The notes under the pieces: generated by a model
What the model was told of the DNA's origin: nothing
Databases searched by the model: none
The model's input: the letters and a program-made list of their open reading frames with translations, nothing else
Part shown: in pieces, positions 6,835 through 15,930 of the stretch
Layout: each line of letters opens with the position of its first letter
How positions within the stretch are numbered: the stretch's first letter is position 1
Made by a program: the position numbers and the translations under genes
From: JASBYZ01 sp029983705
GTDB taxonomy: Bacteria; Actinomycetota; Coriobacteriia; Coriobacteriales; JAEZZM01
Length of the DNA: 64,000 nucleotides
Reading direction: 5' to 3'
Assembly (NCBI GenBank): GCA_965119715.1
Contig: OZ221969.1
Coordinates: 1,302,001-1,366,000 of the forward strand

Positions 6835-8991
6835 TTACTTAAACTGAAGGGCAACCATCGCGACATCATCAGTGAGTTTGCCACCAGAAAATTTCTTTAA
6901 CACCAAAAGAAGCTTATCTAACAAATGTTCAATCCCCTCTGGTGCAATCTCTAAGAATACCTCTTTTAGACGCTGCTCGCCAAAAAAATCTCCTGAGCTG
7001 TTTCGAGTCTCTGTGGTTCCATCAGTATAGAGATATAAGATATCTCCAGACTCAAAGCTGTATTCAACGTTGTGGTAGTCCATTGACTCAAAGGCTCCAA
7101 TTATTGGAGACTGGTTAGTAAGCAGGCTTAAGCGTGCTCCGGTCTCTGATTCATGGTATAAAAAAGCAGGTGGATGACCAGCGCAGCAGTACTGAGCAGT
7201 CTTAGTAGTAAGGTCTATTACTGATACAAAAAGTGTCGTAAATGACTCAAGACGCGATGAATTTAAGTAGAGTTTATTAAGCGAGCTTGCAATTTCTGAG
7301 GGGCTTAACTGATTATAGGCATAGGCAGCTACCGCAGTTTTTACTAGAGATGCCATAGAAGCAGCCTCTACACCCTTACCAGATATATCTCCCATAAGCA
7401 TAAGTATTTTATTATCATCAAGCTCGTGCATGTCAAAATAGTCTCCACCAACTACTGCCCTATCTGTGGCTGATGAATAGAGTGCCTTAGAGATTACTCC
7501 CGGCACCTCAGGTAGATCATTTTTCATAGCAAGCTGAAGCGCGTTTGATATACGACTATCCTGAGCTCTATGAAGCTTACCTATTGCAGCGTTTCTCAAA
7601 GTAAAGGCAAAACGCTCCCAAAACTCAAACTCAAAAGGTTCAAAGGGCATCTCGCCTTCTTCTCTAAAAATTATTAAATCAACCTCAACGTCTGAGATTG
7701 TACCGAGGCTTAAAGTTATACCAGTACCAAACTTGGTGCGGCGTCTAAGCCACTTATAGAGCGGTGAGTTATAGCTAATGACACTTAACTTATTTTCACC
7801 CTCAGCTTTTTTAAGCAAACTAAGAGGAAACTCTTGCAAACCCTGTTGCCCTGGGATAGTCGAAAAATCAGCGTGCCTTATACTACGCCTACTGTTATTT
7901 CTTACAATCACATACTCAAAATCAATTTGTTCTTGAACAATCGTAAGCGCATTACTAAATATCTCTCGATTAAGTTTTTGACGAGAAAAGAAAAGGTTTC
8001 TAATATTAGCAAGCACGAGCTCTAGACTCTCACGCTTTTGACGTTCCTTTTGTGCCAGAGCTGAAACGAATTCCGCAGAGATGTAGTCAGATACCTGCTC
8101 GATCAAATTGATTTCGTCAAGGGATACAATGTAGGGCTCTTTCCAGCAAATCATACAAATAGCTACAAGCTCTCCCCCGTAATACATTGGAAACGCAAGC
8201 ACCGAACTGCAATATTCTGCTAAAACTGTCATGAGTCTAAAACGCTCACGCGTAAACTGGTCTATAACAATTGGAAATGGATTGGTAGCCTCCTCACGAG
8301 TTGGCGCTACAAACTGCAGACTCATTAAACGCCTATTTTTATCAATGAGGCCGGGGATTCCCGTCTTGTCTTGAACATAGTATCTGCCAACCAAAAGCCC
8401 CTCAAAATCATCTGAAGCACCTTGAAGCTTATATCCTTGACTCTCAACCGTGTAAAACATCACACCGTCGGCGTCCATTACGCGCTTGAGCTCATTTAAA
8501 ACCTTTTTAGACATCTCATCATAGGTTTCGGAGCCAAGTGCTGCTGATAAAATAGCTAAAACACCCTCGAGCCTTGTTTTAGACTGGCGAAGTCTCTGCA
8601 CAAGTCTTTCGCGTTCATGTAGATTTTGGCGAGCTAAGTCAGTGTTCTTAGCGATGAGGACATAAAAGGTTTGAGCACCGCTTTTAAATGATTTACAATG
8701 CACCTCTACTGGGACTAAAGAACCGTCTACTAACTTTGCGAAAATGGTAACTCCTGATCCATCCACAGGAAAAGGAAAGGTATCTTCTGGTGCGCGCTCC
8801 ATATTAAAGAGATAGAAATGGTCTCGAATATTTGACTGTGACAGATAGTCTGTATTGTGTCCAGTGAGAGATAAGGCTTGCTTATTATAAAAAACTACGG
8901 TGCCATCTACATCAAAAACCATAATGAGGTCATTGCTGATTTCAAGCAATGCTCCGAGCATGCCAGAGAAATCCTTGATTATTTTAGACAC
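6835..8991 (-). CDS. PAS-GAF-PP2C (SpoIIE/RsbU-type) serine phosphatase
   Basis: A 718 aa cytosolic sensor phosphatase. An N-terminal PAS-like domain (about 12-120; DLIMVFDVDGTVVFYN) is followed by a GAF domain (about 150-315), a second, less clear sensor-like region, and a C-terminal SpoIIE/PP2C domain (about 515-717). The metal-binding motifs GGDYFD, LMGDISGKGVEA, LYTDGTTE and LTDDVAMV are all present, so it should be catalytically competent. RsbU/SpoIIE-type enzymes dephosphorylate STAS antagonists; the STAS-kinase fusion at 5011-5748 is the obvious candidate substrate. The start is GTG at 8991 with AGGAGG six bases upstream. Confidence 0.9.
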   Translation of the reverse strand: MSKIIKDFSGMLGALLEISNDLIMVFDVDGTVVFYNKQALSLTGHNTDYLSQSNIRDHFYLFNMERAPEDTFPFPVDGSGVTIFAKLVDGSLVPVEVHCKSFKSGAQTFYVLIAKNTDLARQNLHERERLVQRLRQSKTRLEGVLAILSAALGSETYDEMSKKVLNELKRVMDADGVMFYTVESQGYKLQGASDDFEGLLVGRYYVQDKTGIPGLIDKNRRLMSLQFVAPTREEATNPFPIVIDQFTRERFRLMTVLAEYCSSVLAFPMYYGGELVAICMICWKEPYIVSLDEINLIEQVSDYISAEFVSALAQKERQKRESLELVLANIRNLFFSRQKLNREIFSNALTIVQEQIDFEYVIVRNNSRRSIRHADFSTIPGQQGLQEFPLSLLKKAEGENKLSVISYNSPLYKWLRRRTKFGTGITLSLGTISDVEVDLIIFREEGEMPFEPFEFEFWERFAFTLRNAAIGKLHRAQDSRISNALQLAMKNDLPEVPGVISKALYSSATDRAVVGGDYFDMHELDDNKILMLMGDISGKGVEAASMASLVKTAVAAYAYNQLSPSEIASSLNKLYLNSSRLESFTTLFVSVIDLTTKTAQYCCAGHPPAFLYHESETGARLSLLTNQSPIIGAFESMDYHNVEYSFESGDILYLYTDGTTETRNSSGDFFGEQRLKEVFLEIAPEGIEHLLDKLLLVLKKFSGGKLTDDVAMVALQFK

Positions 8992-9068
8992 CTAAAGCCT
9001 CCTGACCAACATGTGTTGATACATACAATACTAAATAATCAAGCTCAGGTCACTAGTTTAAAATTAAG

Positions 9069-9074
9069 ATTATA
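9069..9074 (-). promoter_or_regulatory. Candidate -10 box for the PP2C phosphatase
   Basis: The minus strand has a perfect TATAAT about 78 bases before the GTG start, with only a poor -35 (TTAGTC at 18 bases). It sits in an A/T-rich gap of about 110 bases between a small possible ORF and the phosphatase. Confidence 0.35.
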
Positions 9075-9103
9075 TTTCAATATTGATAATTGACTAATGT
9101 TTT

Positions 9104-9238
9104 CTAATCGGGTAATAATAGTGATAACGAATCCCGTGAGATGTTAAGCTCAGGACGAGTAGCGCTAAGATATTTGGGGCTAGGTGCTAGCTCACCCCTA
9201 TTTTCAATCTCGCTTACTAATCCGTTTAATAAATTCAT
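9104..9238 (-). CDS. Possible small protein, 44 aa
   Basis: An ATG at 9238 opens 44 codons ending in TAG at 9104. The product starts MNLLNGLVSEIEN and ends in a leucine-rich SLSLLLPD. It is the only coding candidate in the 313-base stretch between tRNA-Leu and the phosphatase gene. I do not recognise the sequence. The ribosome-binding site is weak (only AAAG well upstream). It could be a genuine small protein, the tail of a decayed gene or chance. The stretch also contains CTAGGTGCTAG flanked by GGGG and CCCC, which can fold into a hairpin inside this frame. Confidence 0.3.
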   Translation of the reverse strand: MNLLNGLVSEIENRGELAPSPKYLSATRPELNISRDSLSLLLPD

Positions 9239-9304
9239 ATGCAGCAACTAAATACTTTGCTTTTATTTGTGATTTATAAATTATTGAGAAAGCGTTGAAT
9301 CTAA

Positions 9305-9391
9305 TGGTGTCGGAGGCGGGACTTGAACCCGCATGTCCTTAAGGACACTAGCCCCTCAAGCTAGCGCGTCTGCCAATTCCGCCACTCCGAC
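9305..9391 (-). tRNA. tRNA-Leu (anticodon GAG)
   Basis: An 87-base class II tRNA with long variable arm and encoded CCA. The acceptor GTCGGAG pairs with CTCCGAC. The anticodon stem CTAGC/GCTAG encloses TTGAGGG, giving anticodon GAG. The variable arm contains TGTCC/GGACA. The T arm is GCGGG-TTCAAGT-CCCGC. Confidence 0.96.
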
Positions 9392-9414
9392 GTGAGAAAT
9401 TTAAAGCGGTATAT

Positions 9415-9442
9415 ATATTACCTAATATAGAAAATCTTGCAA
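9415..9442 (-). promoter_or_regulatory. Promoter of tRNA-Leu
   Basis: On the minus strand TTGCAA (9437-9442) and TAATAT (9415-9420) are separated by 16 bases, ending about 23 bases before the tRNA. The same -35 hexamer is used upstream of tRNA-Gly. Confidence 0.6.
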
Positions 9443-9487
9443 GTGCAAATTTAAAAAATTTTTAACAAGAAAGCTCACACGCACAAA

Positions 9488-9895
9488 TTACCCATTTAAT
9501 GGAACAGCATCTTCAGGACTCTTAACAACCTGAATAAGCACTTGGTGTGGCAAGCAAACTATCATATCCCCTGGGTTGGATATTTTGCCAGTATTCACGC
9601 ATATTTGATTGTCACAGTCTGCCTTATCAACCCAAACACTGTTGTTCTCAATTTTCACGAGGTTTGTTCCAAACTGATTCTTTACTTCAAATTCACCTGA
9701 TTTTGAAAGTGGCTCACTATATATAGTTTTATCAACAGACTGAATAACCACAAAGGGCCCTTCAGATGAATTTCCTAAACCTGTATGAGCGTAGACCTGA
9801 TATCCAATAGCTACAATCAGCGCAATTGCAACTATCGCCGCAATTCCTATGATGTCGTTTTTCTTAGTACCTCTATTGTCTACTTGCTCACTCAT
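9488..9895 (-). CDS. Membrane-anchored NusG domain II (NusG_II) protein
   Basis: A 135 aa protein with one N-terminal membrane helix (about residues 15-36) and an extracytoplasmic NusG_II domain. The family's paired-cysteine pattern is visible: ADCDNQICVNTGKIS then DMIVCLPHQVLIQV. Despite the name it is not a transcription factor. Such proteins are typically found beside ApbE and Gx-transporter genes in redox or flavinylation loci, as here. It is the last gene of a three-gene minus-strand unit, 12 bases after apbE. Its precise function is unknown. Confidence 0.82.
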   Translation of the reverse strand: MSEQVDNRGTKKNDIIGIAAIVAIALIVAIGYQVYAHTGLGNSSEGPFVVIQSVDKTIYSEPLSKSGEFEVKNQFGTNLVKIENNSVWVDKADCDNQICVNTGKISNPGDMIVCLPHQVLIQVVKSPEDAVPLNG

Positions 9896-9907
9896 ACTTA
9901 AACCTTT

Positions 9908-10990
9908 TTATTTATTAAACTTGTATGGATACTTTTCTTCAAAGCTGCTTGTAAAAAAGTATTTGTTATCTTTTGGAACAAAAAATCCTTCGACGTCTTT
10001 TGCAGCAGTTACAAATTTATTTGCATTTGATGAGCCCATTATAAACAGTGTGGTTGAGTAGCAATCACACTCAAGAGAGGAGCTTCCTATGACGGTGTCT
10101 GCAAGTAAGTCTGTCTGGGCAGGATAGCCAGTTTTAATATCGAGGATATGGTAGTATTTTTTACCATCCTGCTCAAAAAACCTCTCGTACAAACCTGAGG
10201 TCACTACAGATACATCAGCACACTCAACAACCATAAGGTAGTCACCCTTTGGATCATTAGGATCAACAATTGCTACCTTATAAGGGCTCCCATCAGGCTT
10301 TGAGCCCACGCAGTAAACATTTCCTCCCAAGTTAATAATGCCAGTAGCTCCTGCATCTCTATAAATTTTTGCAAGCTCATTAGCAATCCAGCCCTTCGCA
10401 CATCCTCCTAAGTCAAGAGCTGCATGAGGATCCAAGAGCTGAATGGTCTCATCGTCAATAATATTTACTTTCTTGTAATCAATGTGCTTAAGACCTTCTT
10501 GAATCTCATCATCACTAGGTTTTTTGCCTTTAACAAAATCCCACAGAAGCGATACAGAACCCACTGTAATGTCAAAGATTCCATTGGTTTTTTTGCAGTA
10601 CTCAAGCGAGTCTTTAATGCAGCGCACCGTATCCGGATGAACCTTTGTGGGCTCTCCTTCTGCGTGATTTATATTCCAGCAGTCACTGCCTTCAGCATGA
10701 GATGACAAAATCTTGTCAAAGTGATTTATTTTATCTATGCAGGCATCAATTATTTCTTGGCCACCGTAGGTAAAAAGAGTAATTAAGGTATCAAATGCAA
10801 AGGTAGAACCACTTACTTTTTTCTCTCCTGTAGCAATACCAGCTTTAGTATTAGCATCTGTCTCAGGCTTTGAGTCTTGAGTCTTGCGATTGTCACAAGC
10901 AGTTAAGCTAAGCGCGCTTAAACCAAATAAGGCAGCACCAAAACCAAAGTCTCGTCTACTAATAACTAGATCTGCTTTACTATTTATCAT
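9908..10990 (-). CDS. apbE: FAD:protein FMN transferase (ApbE), exported lipoprotein
   Basis: ApbE covalently attaches FMN to Thr/Ser of exported redox proteins using FAD. The 360 aa product begins with a twin-arginine-like lipoprotein signal (SRRDFGFGAAL, lipobox LTAC), so the mature enzyme should be a lipoprotein outside the membrane. Conserved ApbE segments include FDTLITL, GIFDITVGSV, DLGGCAKGW, INLGGNVYC, VVTSGLYERFF and HILDIKTGYPA. I use the ATG at 10990, six bases after AAAGGTGG; a GTG lies just ahead of it. It overlaps the Gx transporter stop, indicating translational coupling. Its flavinylated target is not in the window. Confidence 0.9.
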   Translation of the reverse strand: MINSKADLVISRRDFGFGAALFGLSALSLTACDNRKTQDSKPETDANTKAGIATGEKKVSGSTFAFDTLITLFTYGGQEIIDACIDKINHFDKILSSHAEGSDCWNINHAEGEPTKVHPDTVRCIKDSLEYCKKTNGIFDITVGSVSLLWDFVKGKKPSDDEIQEGLKHIDYKKVNIIDDETIQLLDPHAALDLGGCAKGWIANELAKIYRDAGATGIINLGGNVYCVGSKPDGSPYKVAIVDPNDPKGDYLMVVECADVSVVTSGLYERFFEQDGKKYYHILDIKTGYPAQTDLLADTVIGSSSLECDCYSTTLFIMGSSNANKFVTAAKDVEGFFVPKDNKYFFTSSFEEKYPYKFNK

Positions 10991-11519
10991 CACGTTCCAC
11001 CTTTGACTCTTTTGGTATAGACCTTAAGGCAAGCTCACAAACTTTTCCGGTTAGTATACCTGTTGCAACTCCTGCAATCAAAAGAATAGGCAGATTAGCT
11101 ATAACTACCAGATAATTAAAGAAGAAAAACACTACTATTAACTGGCCTAAATTATGAAAAACAGCACCAAGTACTGAGCTTAAAAGAATAGATACCTTAG
11201 AAGACTTAATGCACAGTGCCATAACAATATAAGATAAAACTCCACCAGCAATTGAGTAGAGAAATATAGAAGGATTACCAAATAAGATTGAGCTTGCTAC
11301 AACCTTAATAATCATAATGAGCAAACCTGGAAGATACCCGTAGGCAACAATGGTAAAGAGCACCAAGATATTTCCAAGACCAAGCTTTACACCAGGAACA
11401 GCAAAAGGAAGTGGAATTAGGTACTCAACATAGCCAAACACTAGTGCTAGACCTATTAATATTCCGTAGCGCGCAATAGCTTGATTAGAAATGCGCCCTG
11501 AATGTTCTGCCTTAGGCAT
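10980..11519 (-). CDS. Gx transporter family membrane protein (heptaprenyl-diphosphate-synthase subunit I-like)
   Basis: A 179 aa integral membrane protein with five or six hydrophobic segments. The ECF-transporter-like start (LIGLALVFGYVEYLIPLPF) and the conserved GVKLGLGNILVLFTIVAYG match the Hpre_diP_synt_I / Gx transporter family. Such S-component-like proteins are found with polyprenyl synthases or flavin-transfer genes. The linkage to apbE and NusG_II here suggests it feeds a substrate, perhaps a flavin or quinone precursor, to an exported redox system. It is the first gene of the unit; the substrate is inferred only from context. Confidence 0.82.
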   Translation of the reverse strand: MPKAEHSGRISNQAIARYGILIGLALVFGYVEYLIPLPFAVPGVKLGLGNILVLFTIVAYGYLPGLLIMIIKVVASSILFGNPSIFLYSIAGGVLSYIVMALCIKSSKVSILLSSVLGAVFHNLGQLIVVFFFFNYLVVIANLPILLIAGVATGILTGKVCELALRSIPKESKVERDDK

Positions 11520-11614
11520 ATACGTATAACTTTCTTTCAGACAACAATATTGCTAAACCTTATCGTATAGTTATGCATTTAACGCGTATATTGTAAAACT
11601 TATAGCACTTCTCA

Positions 11615-11656
11615 AAATAAAAAACAGAGAGCACACACCCGAAGATGTATGCTCTC
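11615..11656 (-). terminator. Terminator of the opp operon
   Basis: On the minus strand a long stem (GAGAGCA pairs with TGCTCTC, continuing through G-T pairs, about 13 bp in total) is capped by a TTCG tetraloop and followed by a T-rich tract. It lies 24 bases beyond the oppF stop. Confidence 0.85.
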
Positions 11657-11679
11657 CAAAAAAGTTTAAGTCAAAGCTC

Positions 11680-12723
11680 TTAAAGCTCGATAGAAGATTC
11701 CTTAATAGGATAAGGCTTTGCAAAGTGACAAGCGCACTTATGTCCTGGTGCAACCTCTTTAAGCTCAGGCTTTTCTTCAGAACAAATTTGCTGAGCTATA
11801 GGGCAGCGGGTATGGAATCTACATCCACTTGGTGGATCAGATGGTGATGGTGGATCACCTTTAAGTACGATTCTGCTTCTTGAGCGCTGAATATCAGGAT
11901 CAGGAATTGGAACAGCAGATAAAAGTGACTGAGTATATGGATGATGAGGTTTTTGATAGAGCTGTTTCCAGTCTGAAATCTCAACAATATTGCCTAAGTA
12001 CATAACTGCAACCCTGTCTGAAATATGCTGCACAACTGAGAGGTCATGAGCAATAAAGAGGTAGGCAGAGTTGTACTGTCTTTGAAGGTCTTTAAGTAGG
12101 TTTAAAACCTGAGCTTGAATAGAAACGTCAAGCGCAGATACTGGCTCGTCGCAAATAACAAGCTTTGGCTGAAGTGCAAAAGCACGTGCAATACCAATTC
12201 TTTGACGCTGACCACCAGAAAACTCATGAGGATATCTATTTATATGTTCAGGGTTGAGTCCAACAACTTTGAGAAGTTCTTGAACGCGCTCAGTTCTATC
12301 TTTTTTTGAATCCATCATATTATGGATAACTAAAGGCTCAGAGATAATCTCGTTAATAGTCATACGAGGGTTAAGTGATGCATATGGATCTTGGAAGATA
12401 AATTGCATCTCTTTTCTAAAGTCCTTTAGTTCTTTTCGATTCATCTTAAGAACGTCTCTACCCTCAAAATGAACTTCACCTTCTGTAGGTTCAGTAAGTC
12501 TCATGAGGCATCTACCGGTAGTAGATTTACCACAACCAGACTCACCTACCAGACCTAAGGTCTCTCCTGCGTGAACCTCAAATGAAATATCATCTACAGC
12601 AGATACACTACCAGATAGTTTTGATGACAAAAGTCCTGACCCGAGAGGGAATCTTTTAGAGAGGTGTTTAACCTCTAAAAGCGGAGCTTTTTCTTGGAGT
12701 TCTGAGTTAGCATAAACTTCCAT
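11680..12723 (-). CDS. oppF: Oligopeptide ABC transporter ATPase OppF
   Basis: A cytoplasmic ATPase subunit of an Opp/Dpp-type importer, 347 aa. Walker A is GLVGESGCGKST (about residue 59), the ABC signature is FSGGQRQRIGIARA, and Walker B is LVICDEP followed by VSALDVSIQAQ and a His switch in FIAHDLS. The C-terminal oligopeptide-transporter extension has four cysteines (GCRFHTRCP..C..CACHF), the pattern shared by OppD/OppF proteins. It is the last gene of the operon, starting 6 bases after oppD. Either ATPase order is known; I call this one OppF because of its position and the short 'SGCGKST' form. Confidence 0.92.
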   Translation of the reverse strand: MEVYANSELQEKAPLLEVKHLSKRFPLGSGLLSSKLSGSVSAVDDISFEVHAGETLGLVGESGCGKSTTGRCLMRLTEPTEGEVHFEGRDVLKMNRKELKDFRKEMQFIFQDPYASLNPRMTINEIISEPLVIHNMMDSKKDRTERVQELLKVVGLNPEHINRYPHEFSGGQRQRIGIARAFALQPKLVICDEPVSALDVSIQAQVLNLLKDLQRQYNSAYLFIAHDLSVVQHISDRVAVMYLGNIVEISDWKQLYQKPHHPYTQSLLSAVPIPDPDIQRSRSRIVLKGDPPSPSDPPSGCRFHTRCPIAQQICSEEKPELKEVAPGHKCACHFAKPYPIKESSIEL

Positions 12724-12729
12724 GATAAG

Positions 12730-13860
12730 CTATGCCCTCCCTTCTACATGCTCTTGCTCGCCCGTAGCAAACTCTGTGTCACCCGAACGTGAGCTTTTTG
12801 GTCTAAATTTATTTGCAAAATCATTGTCTAGTGCAAAGTGACAGGTGCAGTAATGACCCTCTCCCACATAGAGCGCCTCAGGCCTTTTATCAAAGCACAC
12901 AGCTTGTGCATATGGACAACGTGGTGAGAATGAGCAGCCCTTAGGTACATCAACAAGTGATGGCGGATTTCCCTTAATTGGGGTGAGGCGCTTTTTCTCA
13001 TCCATTTTTTGTTCTGGAATAGACTGAATAAGTCCCCAGGTATAAGGGTGGTGAGACTCATAAAATATCTCTTCTGCACTACCATATTCAACCGGAGCAC
13101 CTGCATACATAACCATGATTTTATCGGCCATATTAGCCACAACACCTAAGTCATGGGTAATCATGATTATTGCGTTACCATTTTTCTCCTGCATTTCAAC
13201 CATAAGCTCAAGAATCTGAGCTTGTATGGTAACGTCAAGAGCGGTAGTTGGCTCATCGGCAATAATAATATCTGGATTGCAGGCAAGCGCCATAGCAATC
13301 ATAACTCTTTGGCGCATACCACCAGAAAACTGGTGAGGGTACTCATTAACTCTTACAGAAGGGTTAGGAATTCCAACCAAATCCAAAAGCTTAATTGCAG
13401 CTTCTTTAGCTTCCTTTTTAGAGTAACCCTTGTGAATACGCAGACCCTCTCCTACCTGGTCTCCAATCTTATATACCGGATTGAGTGAAGACATAGGGTC
13501 TTGGAAAATCATCGCAATATCATTACCGCGAAGTTTTCTCATCTTTTCTTCTGGCAAGTTTAGAATTGACTTACCCTTATACCTTACATCTCCGCCTTCA
13601 ATCTTACCTGGAGGCATTTTAATAAGACCCATGATGGTCATTGCAGTAACTGATTTACCTGAACCAGATTCACCTACAATGCCTAAAGTCTCTCCTCGAT
13701 CTAAGGTATAACTAACACCATCAACTGCCTTAACAATGCCGTCTTTGGTGTGAAAGTGCATTTTTAAATTATCGACCTCTAAAAGATGGCCGCTATAAGA
13801 TTCAGCTGACCCAAGCTCCTGTGACTCAGCTGTCTTCTCTCCTTTTTTAAGTAAAGCCAT
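12730..13860 (-). CDS. oppD: Oligopeptide ABC transporter ATPase OppD
   Basis: The second ATPase subunit, 376 aa. Walker A is GIVGESGSGKSV (about residue 60), the signature FSGGMRQRVMIAMA, Walker B IIIADEP then TTALDVTIQAQ, and switch His in MITHDLG. The C-terminal Cys motif GCSFSPRCPYAQAVC and CTCHF is present. It lies 11 bases downstream of oppC. The acidic C-terminal tail after the Cys motif is a little longer than in many homologues. Confidence 0.92.
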   Translation of the reverse strand: MALLKKGEKTAESQELGSAESYSGHLLEVDNLKMHFHTKDGIVKAVDGVSYTLDRGETLGIVGESGSGKSVTAMTIMGLIKMPPGKIEGGDVRYKGKSILNLPEEKMRKLRGNDIAMIFQDPMSSLNPVYKIGDQVGEGLRIHKGYSKKEAKEAAIKLLDLVGIPNPSVRVNEYPHQFSGGMRQRVMIAMALACNPDIIIADEPTTALDVTIQAQILELMVEMQEKNGNAIIMITHDLGVVANMADKIMVMYAGAPVEYGSAEEIFYESHHPYTWGLIQSIPEQKMDEKKRLTPIKGNPPSLVDVPKGCSFSPRCPYAQAVCFDKRPEALYVGEGHYCTCHFALDNDFANKFRPKSSRSGDTEFATGEQEHVEGRA

Positions 13861-13871
13861 AATTCCCTCTC

Positions 13872-14867
13872 TTAGGCGTCTTTCAGTTTTACATCCAAAG
13901 CGTCGCGCAAACCGTCACCAAGTAAGGTAAATGAAAGCACGGTTGATAGGATTGCAAATCCAGGTGCAAGCATAATCCACGGAGCATTTGCGAGATATGC
14001 ACGACCGTCATTAATCATCTGTCCCCAAGATGGAGTTGGTGGGGTAACACCCATACCGATAAATGAAAGTGCTGACTCGGTGAGTATAGCACCACCGATT
14101 GACATGGTTGCATATACCACAATAGATGCAACTGCATTTGGGAAGATGTGACGTGCAATAATGCGAACGTCTGATGCACCAAGTGCGCGAGCAGCTGAAA
14201 TGTAGTCGTTTTCTTGAACAGACAAAATTGCTGATCTAAATACACGAGCAATTGAAGGCCAACCTAAGATACCAATAGCAATAAATACGTTTTGGAAACC
14301 AGGGCCAATAACTGCAAGCATTGCAATAACAAAAAGGATGTATGGGAAGGCTAAAAAGATATCAGCCAAACGCATGATAATCATGTCTAACCAGCCGCCA
14401 TAGTAAGCAGCAAGCGCACCCATAACCAAACCAATTGCCGTTGAGATTGCAGTAGCTAAAATACCAACTGCTAAAGATACGCGAGTACCATAGATAATTC
14501 TTACCAAAACATCTCTACCCAAAAGGTCAGTACCAAAAGGGTGCTCAAGTGATGGTGGCAAAAGTGAAAGCTTTGCGGTATCAGCAGATGAAATCTCAAT
14601 TGGAGAACCTAAGAGTTGTGGCGCCCAAAGATCACAAGTTAGTGCGACAAGAACAATAAAAACAATCCAACATGCAGCAATGATTGCAAGTTTATTTTGT
14701 TTTAAACGATTCCAAGCATCTCCCCAAAGAGTACGGGAAGGACCACTGTGTTTCTCGGCATCTTTGTTGAGTTGGGGATTGTTGTCAGCACCATGAGCAT
14801 TATTTGCAGCGGCTGCTCTTTCTTTTTCCCAAACTAATGCTTGGCTCTGTTGTGAGTTTGTAGTCAT
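13872..14867 (-). CDS. oppC: Oligopeptide ABC transporter permease OppC
   Basis: An inner-membrane permease of the DppC/OppC type, 331 aa, with a long hydrophilic cytoplasmic N-terminus (about 45 residues), the N-terminal family segment and six hydrophobic helices. The EAA loop is seen as ISAARALGASDVRIIARHIFPN, the coupling site for the ATPase. HPFGTDLLGRDVLVRIIYG is the classical OppC signature before the second helix. Its ATG shares a base with the oppB stop (TAATG), indicating translational coupling. Confidence 0.94.
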   Translation of the reverse strand: MTTNSQQSQALVWEKERAAAANNAHGADNNPQLNKDAEKHSGPSRTLWGDAWNRLKQNKLAIIAACWIVFIVLVALTCDLWAPQLLGSPIEISSADTAKLSLLPPSLEHPFGTDLLGRDVLVRIIYGTRVSLAVGILATAISTAIGLVMGALAAYYGGWLDMIIMRLADIFLAFPYILFVIAMLAVIGPGFQNVFIAIGILGWPSIARVFRSAILSVQENDYISAARALGASDVRIIARHIFPNAVASIVVYATMSIGGAILTESALSFIGMGVTPPTPSWGQMINDGRAYLANAPWIMLAPGFAILSTVLSFTLLGDGLRDALDVKLKDA

Positions 14868-15901
14868 TAGTTCTCCTTCTTATTGCCGTATCTAATGCGT
14901 GGGTCTAAGAAGGCGTAACTTATGTCCACGATTAAAGAAATAACCAATACAACAACAACGACCAAGGTAACTCCACCCATAACTACAGGCCAGTCACGCA
15001 TGGTAATTGCACGATAAATCTCATATCCAATACCAGGCCAGTTAAAAACTGTCTCGGTTAAGATTGCACCTGAAAGCATTGAACCAAAGTCAATACCAAT
15101 ATAGGTAACAACTGGGATAAGAGCATTTTTGAGTGCATGTTTAAGGATGACTTGTCTAGAATTGAGACCCTTAGCAATTGCCGTTCTAATGTAGTCCATA
15201 TTGAGGGTCTCAAGTAATTGAGAACGCATAATACGGGCAGCATAAGCAGTTGACACAGAAGCTAAAGTAATAGCTGGTAAGATGTAGTGCATCCAGCTTT
15301 GAAACTCAGATACTGCTCCACCGGCACCACTCATTGGCATATAAAAGCCCCCGCCAGTCCATTCTTTGAGCTTAATACCAAAGAAGAGCTGGAGGAGCAT
15401 ACCAAGCCAGAAGGCCGGCATCGCCACAAGTATTGATGTTGAAAGTGTAACCAATACGTCCCAAAACGAATATCGCTTAATTGCAGATATCATACCTGCG
15501 CCAATACCTACTATTATCTCGATAACGATAGCTACTGCCGCAAGCCTTATTGTGTAGGGGTACTTATCTTTAAAGATGTCCAAAACTGGAACTTTCTTTT
15601 GATACGACTCACCCAAATCTCCGTGGAGCAGATCTGAGATATAGTAGCCATACTGAGCTACCGTACTTTCTGGAATGGTATTTCCATTCTCGTCAAAGAT
15701 AGGTAATCCCTGGTCATCAACCTTAATCAGGTGATTTGCTGCACGCAATTGTAGTTCAACCTCTGGTGCAAGTGACTTCTCTCCCGCAATCAATTTGATT
15801 GGGTCACCAGGAACAATGTTTGTTAGTGCAAATAAGATTACGGTCACACCAATAAACACCGGAATAAACTGCAATATACGTTTTAGGATGTATTTAAGCA
15901 T
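14867..15901 (-). CDS. oppB: Oligopeptide ABC transporter permease OppB
   Basis: An inner-membrane permease of the OppB type, 344 aa. It begins MLKYILKRILQFIPVFIGVT, as the family does, and has VPGDPIKLIAG, GDLGESY and the EAA loop YIRTAIAKGLNSRQVILKHALKN. The periplasmic segment between GDP and GDLGES carries an extra acidic insertion (about residues 60-85) compared with short family members. It lies 125 bases downstream of oppA, with a hairpin in the gap. Confidence 0.94.
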   Translation of the reverse strand: MLKYILKRILQFIPVFIGVTVILFALTNIVPGDPIKLIAGEKSLAPEVELQLRAANHLIKVDDQGLPIFDENGNTIPESTVAQYGYYISDLLHGDLGESYQKKVPVLDIFKDKYPYTIRLAAVAIVIEIIVGIGAGMISAIKRYSFWDVLVTLSTSILVAMPAFWLGMLLQLFFGIKLKEWTGGGFYMPMSGAGGAVSEFQSWMHYILPAITLASVSTAYAARIMRSQLLETLNMDYIRTAIAKGLNSRQVILKHALKNALIPVVTYIGIDFGSMLSGAILTETVFNWPGIGYEIYRAITMRDWPVVMGGVTLVVVVVLVISLIVDISYAFLDPRIRYGNKKEN

Positions 15902-15930
15902 CTAATAATCTCCGGACTTCCAATATTTAC

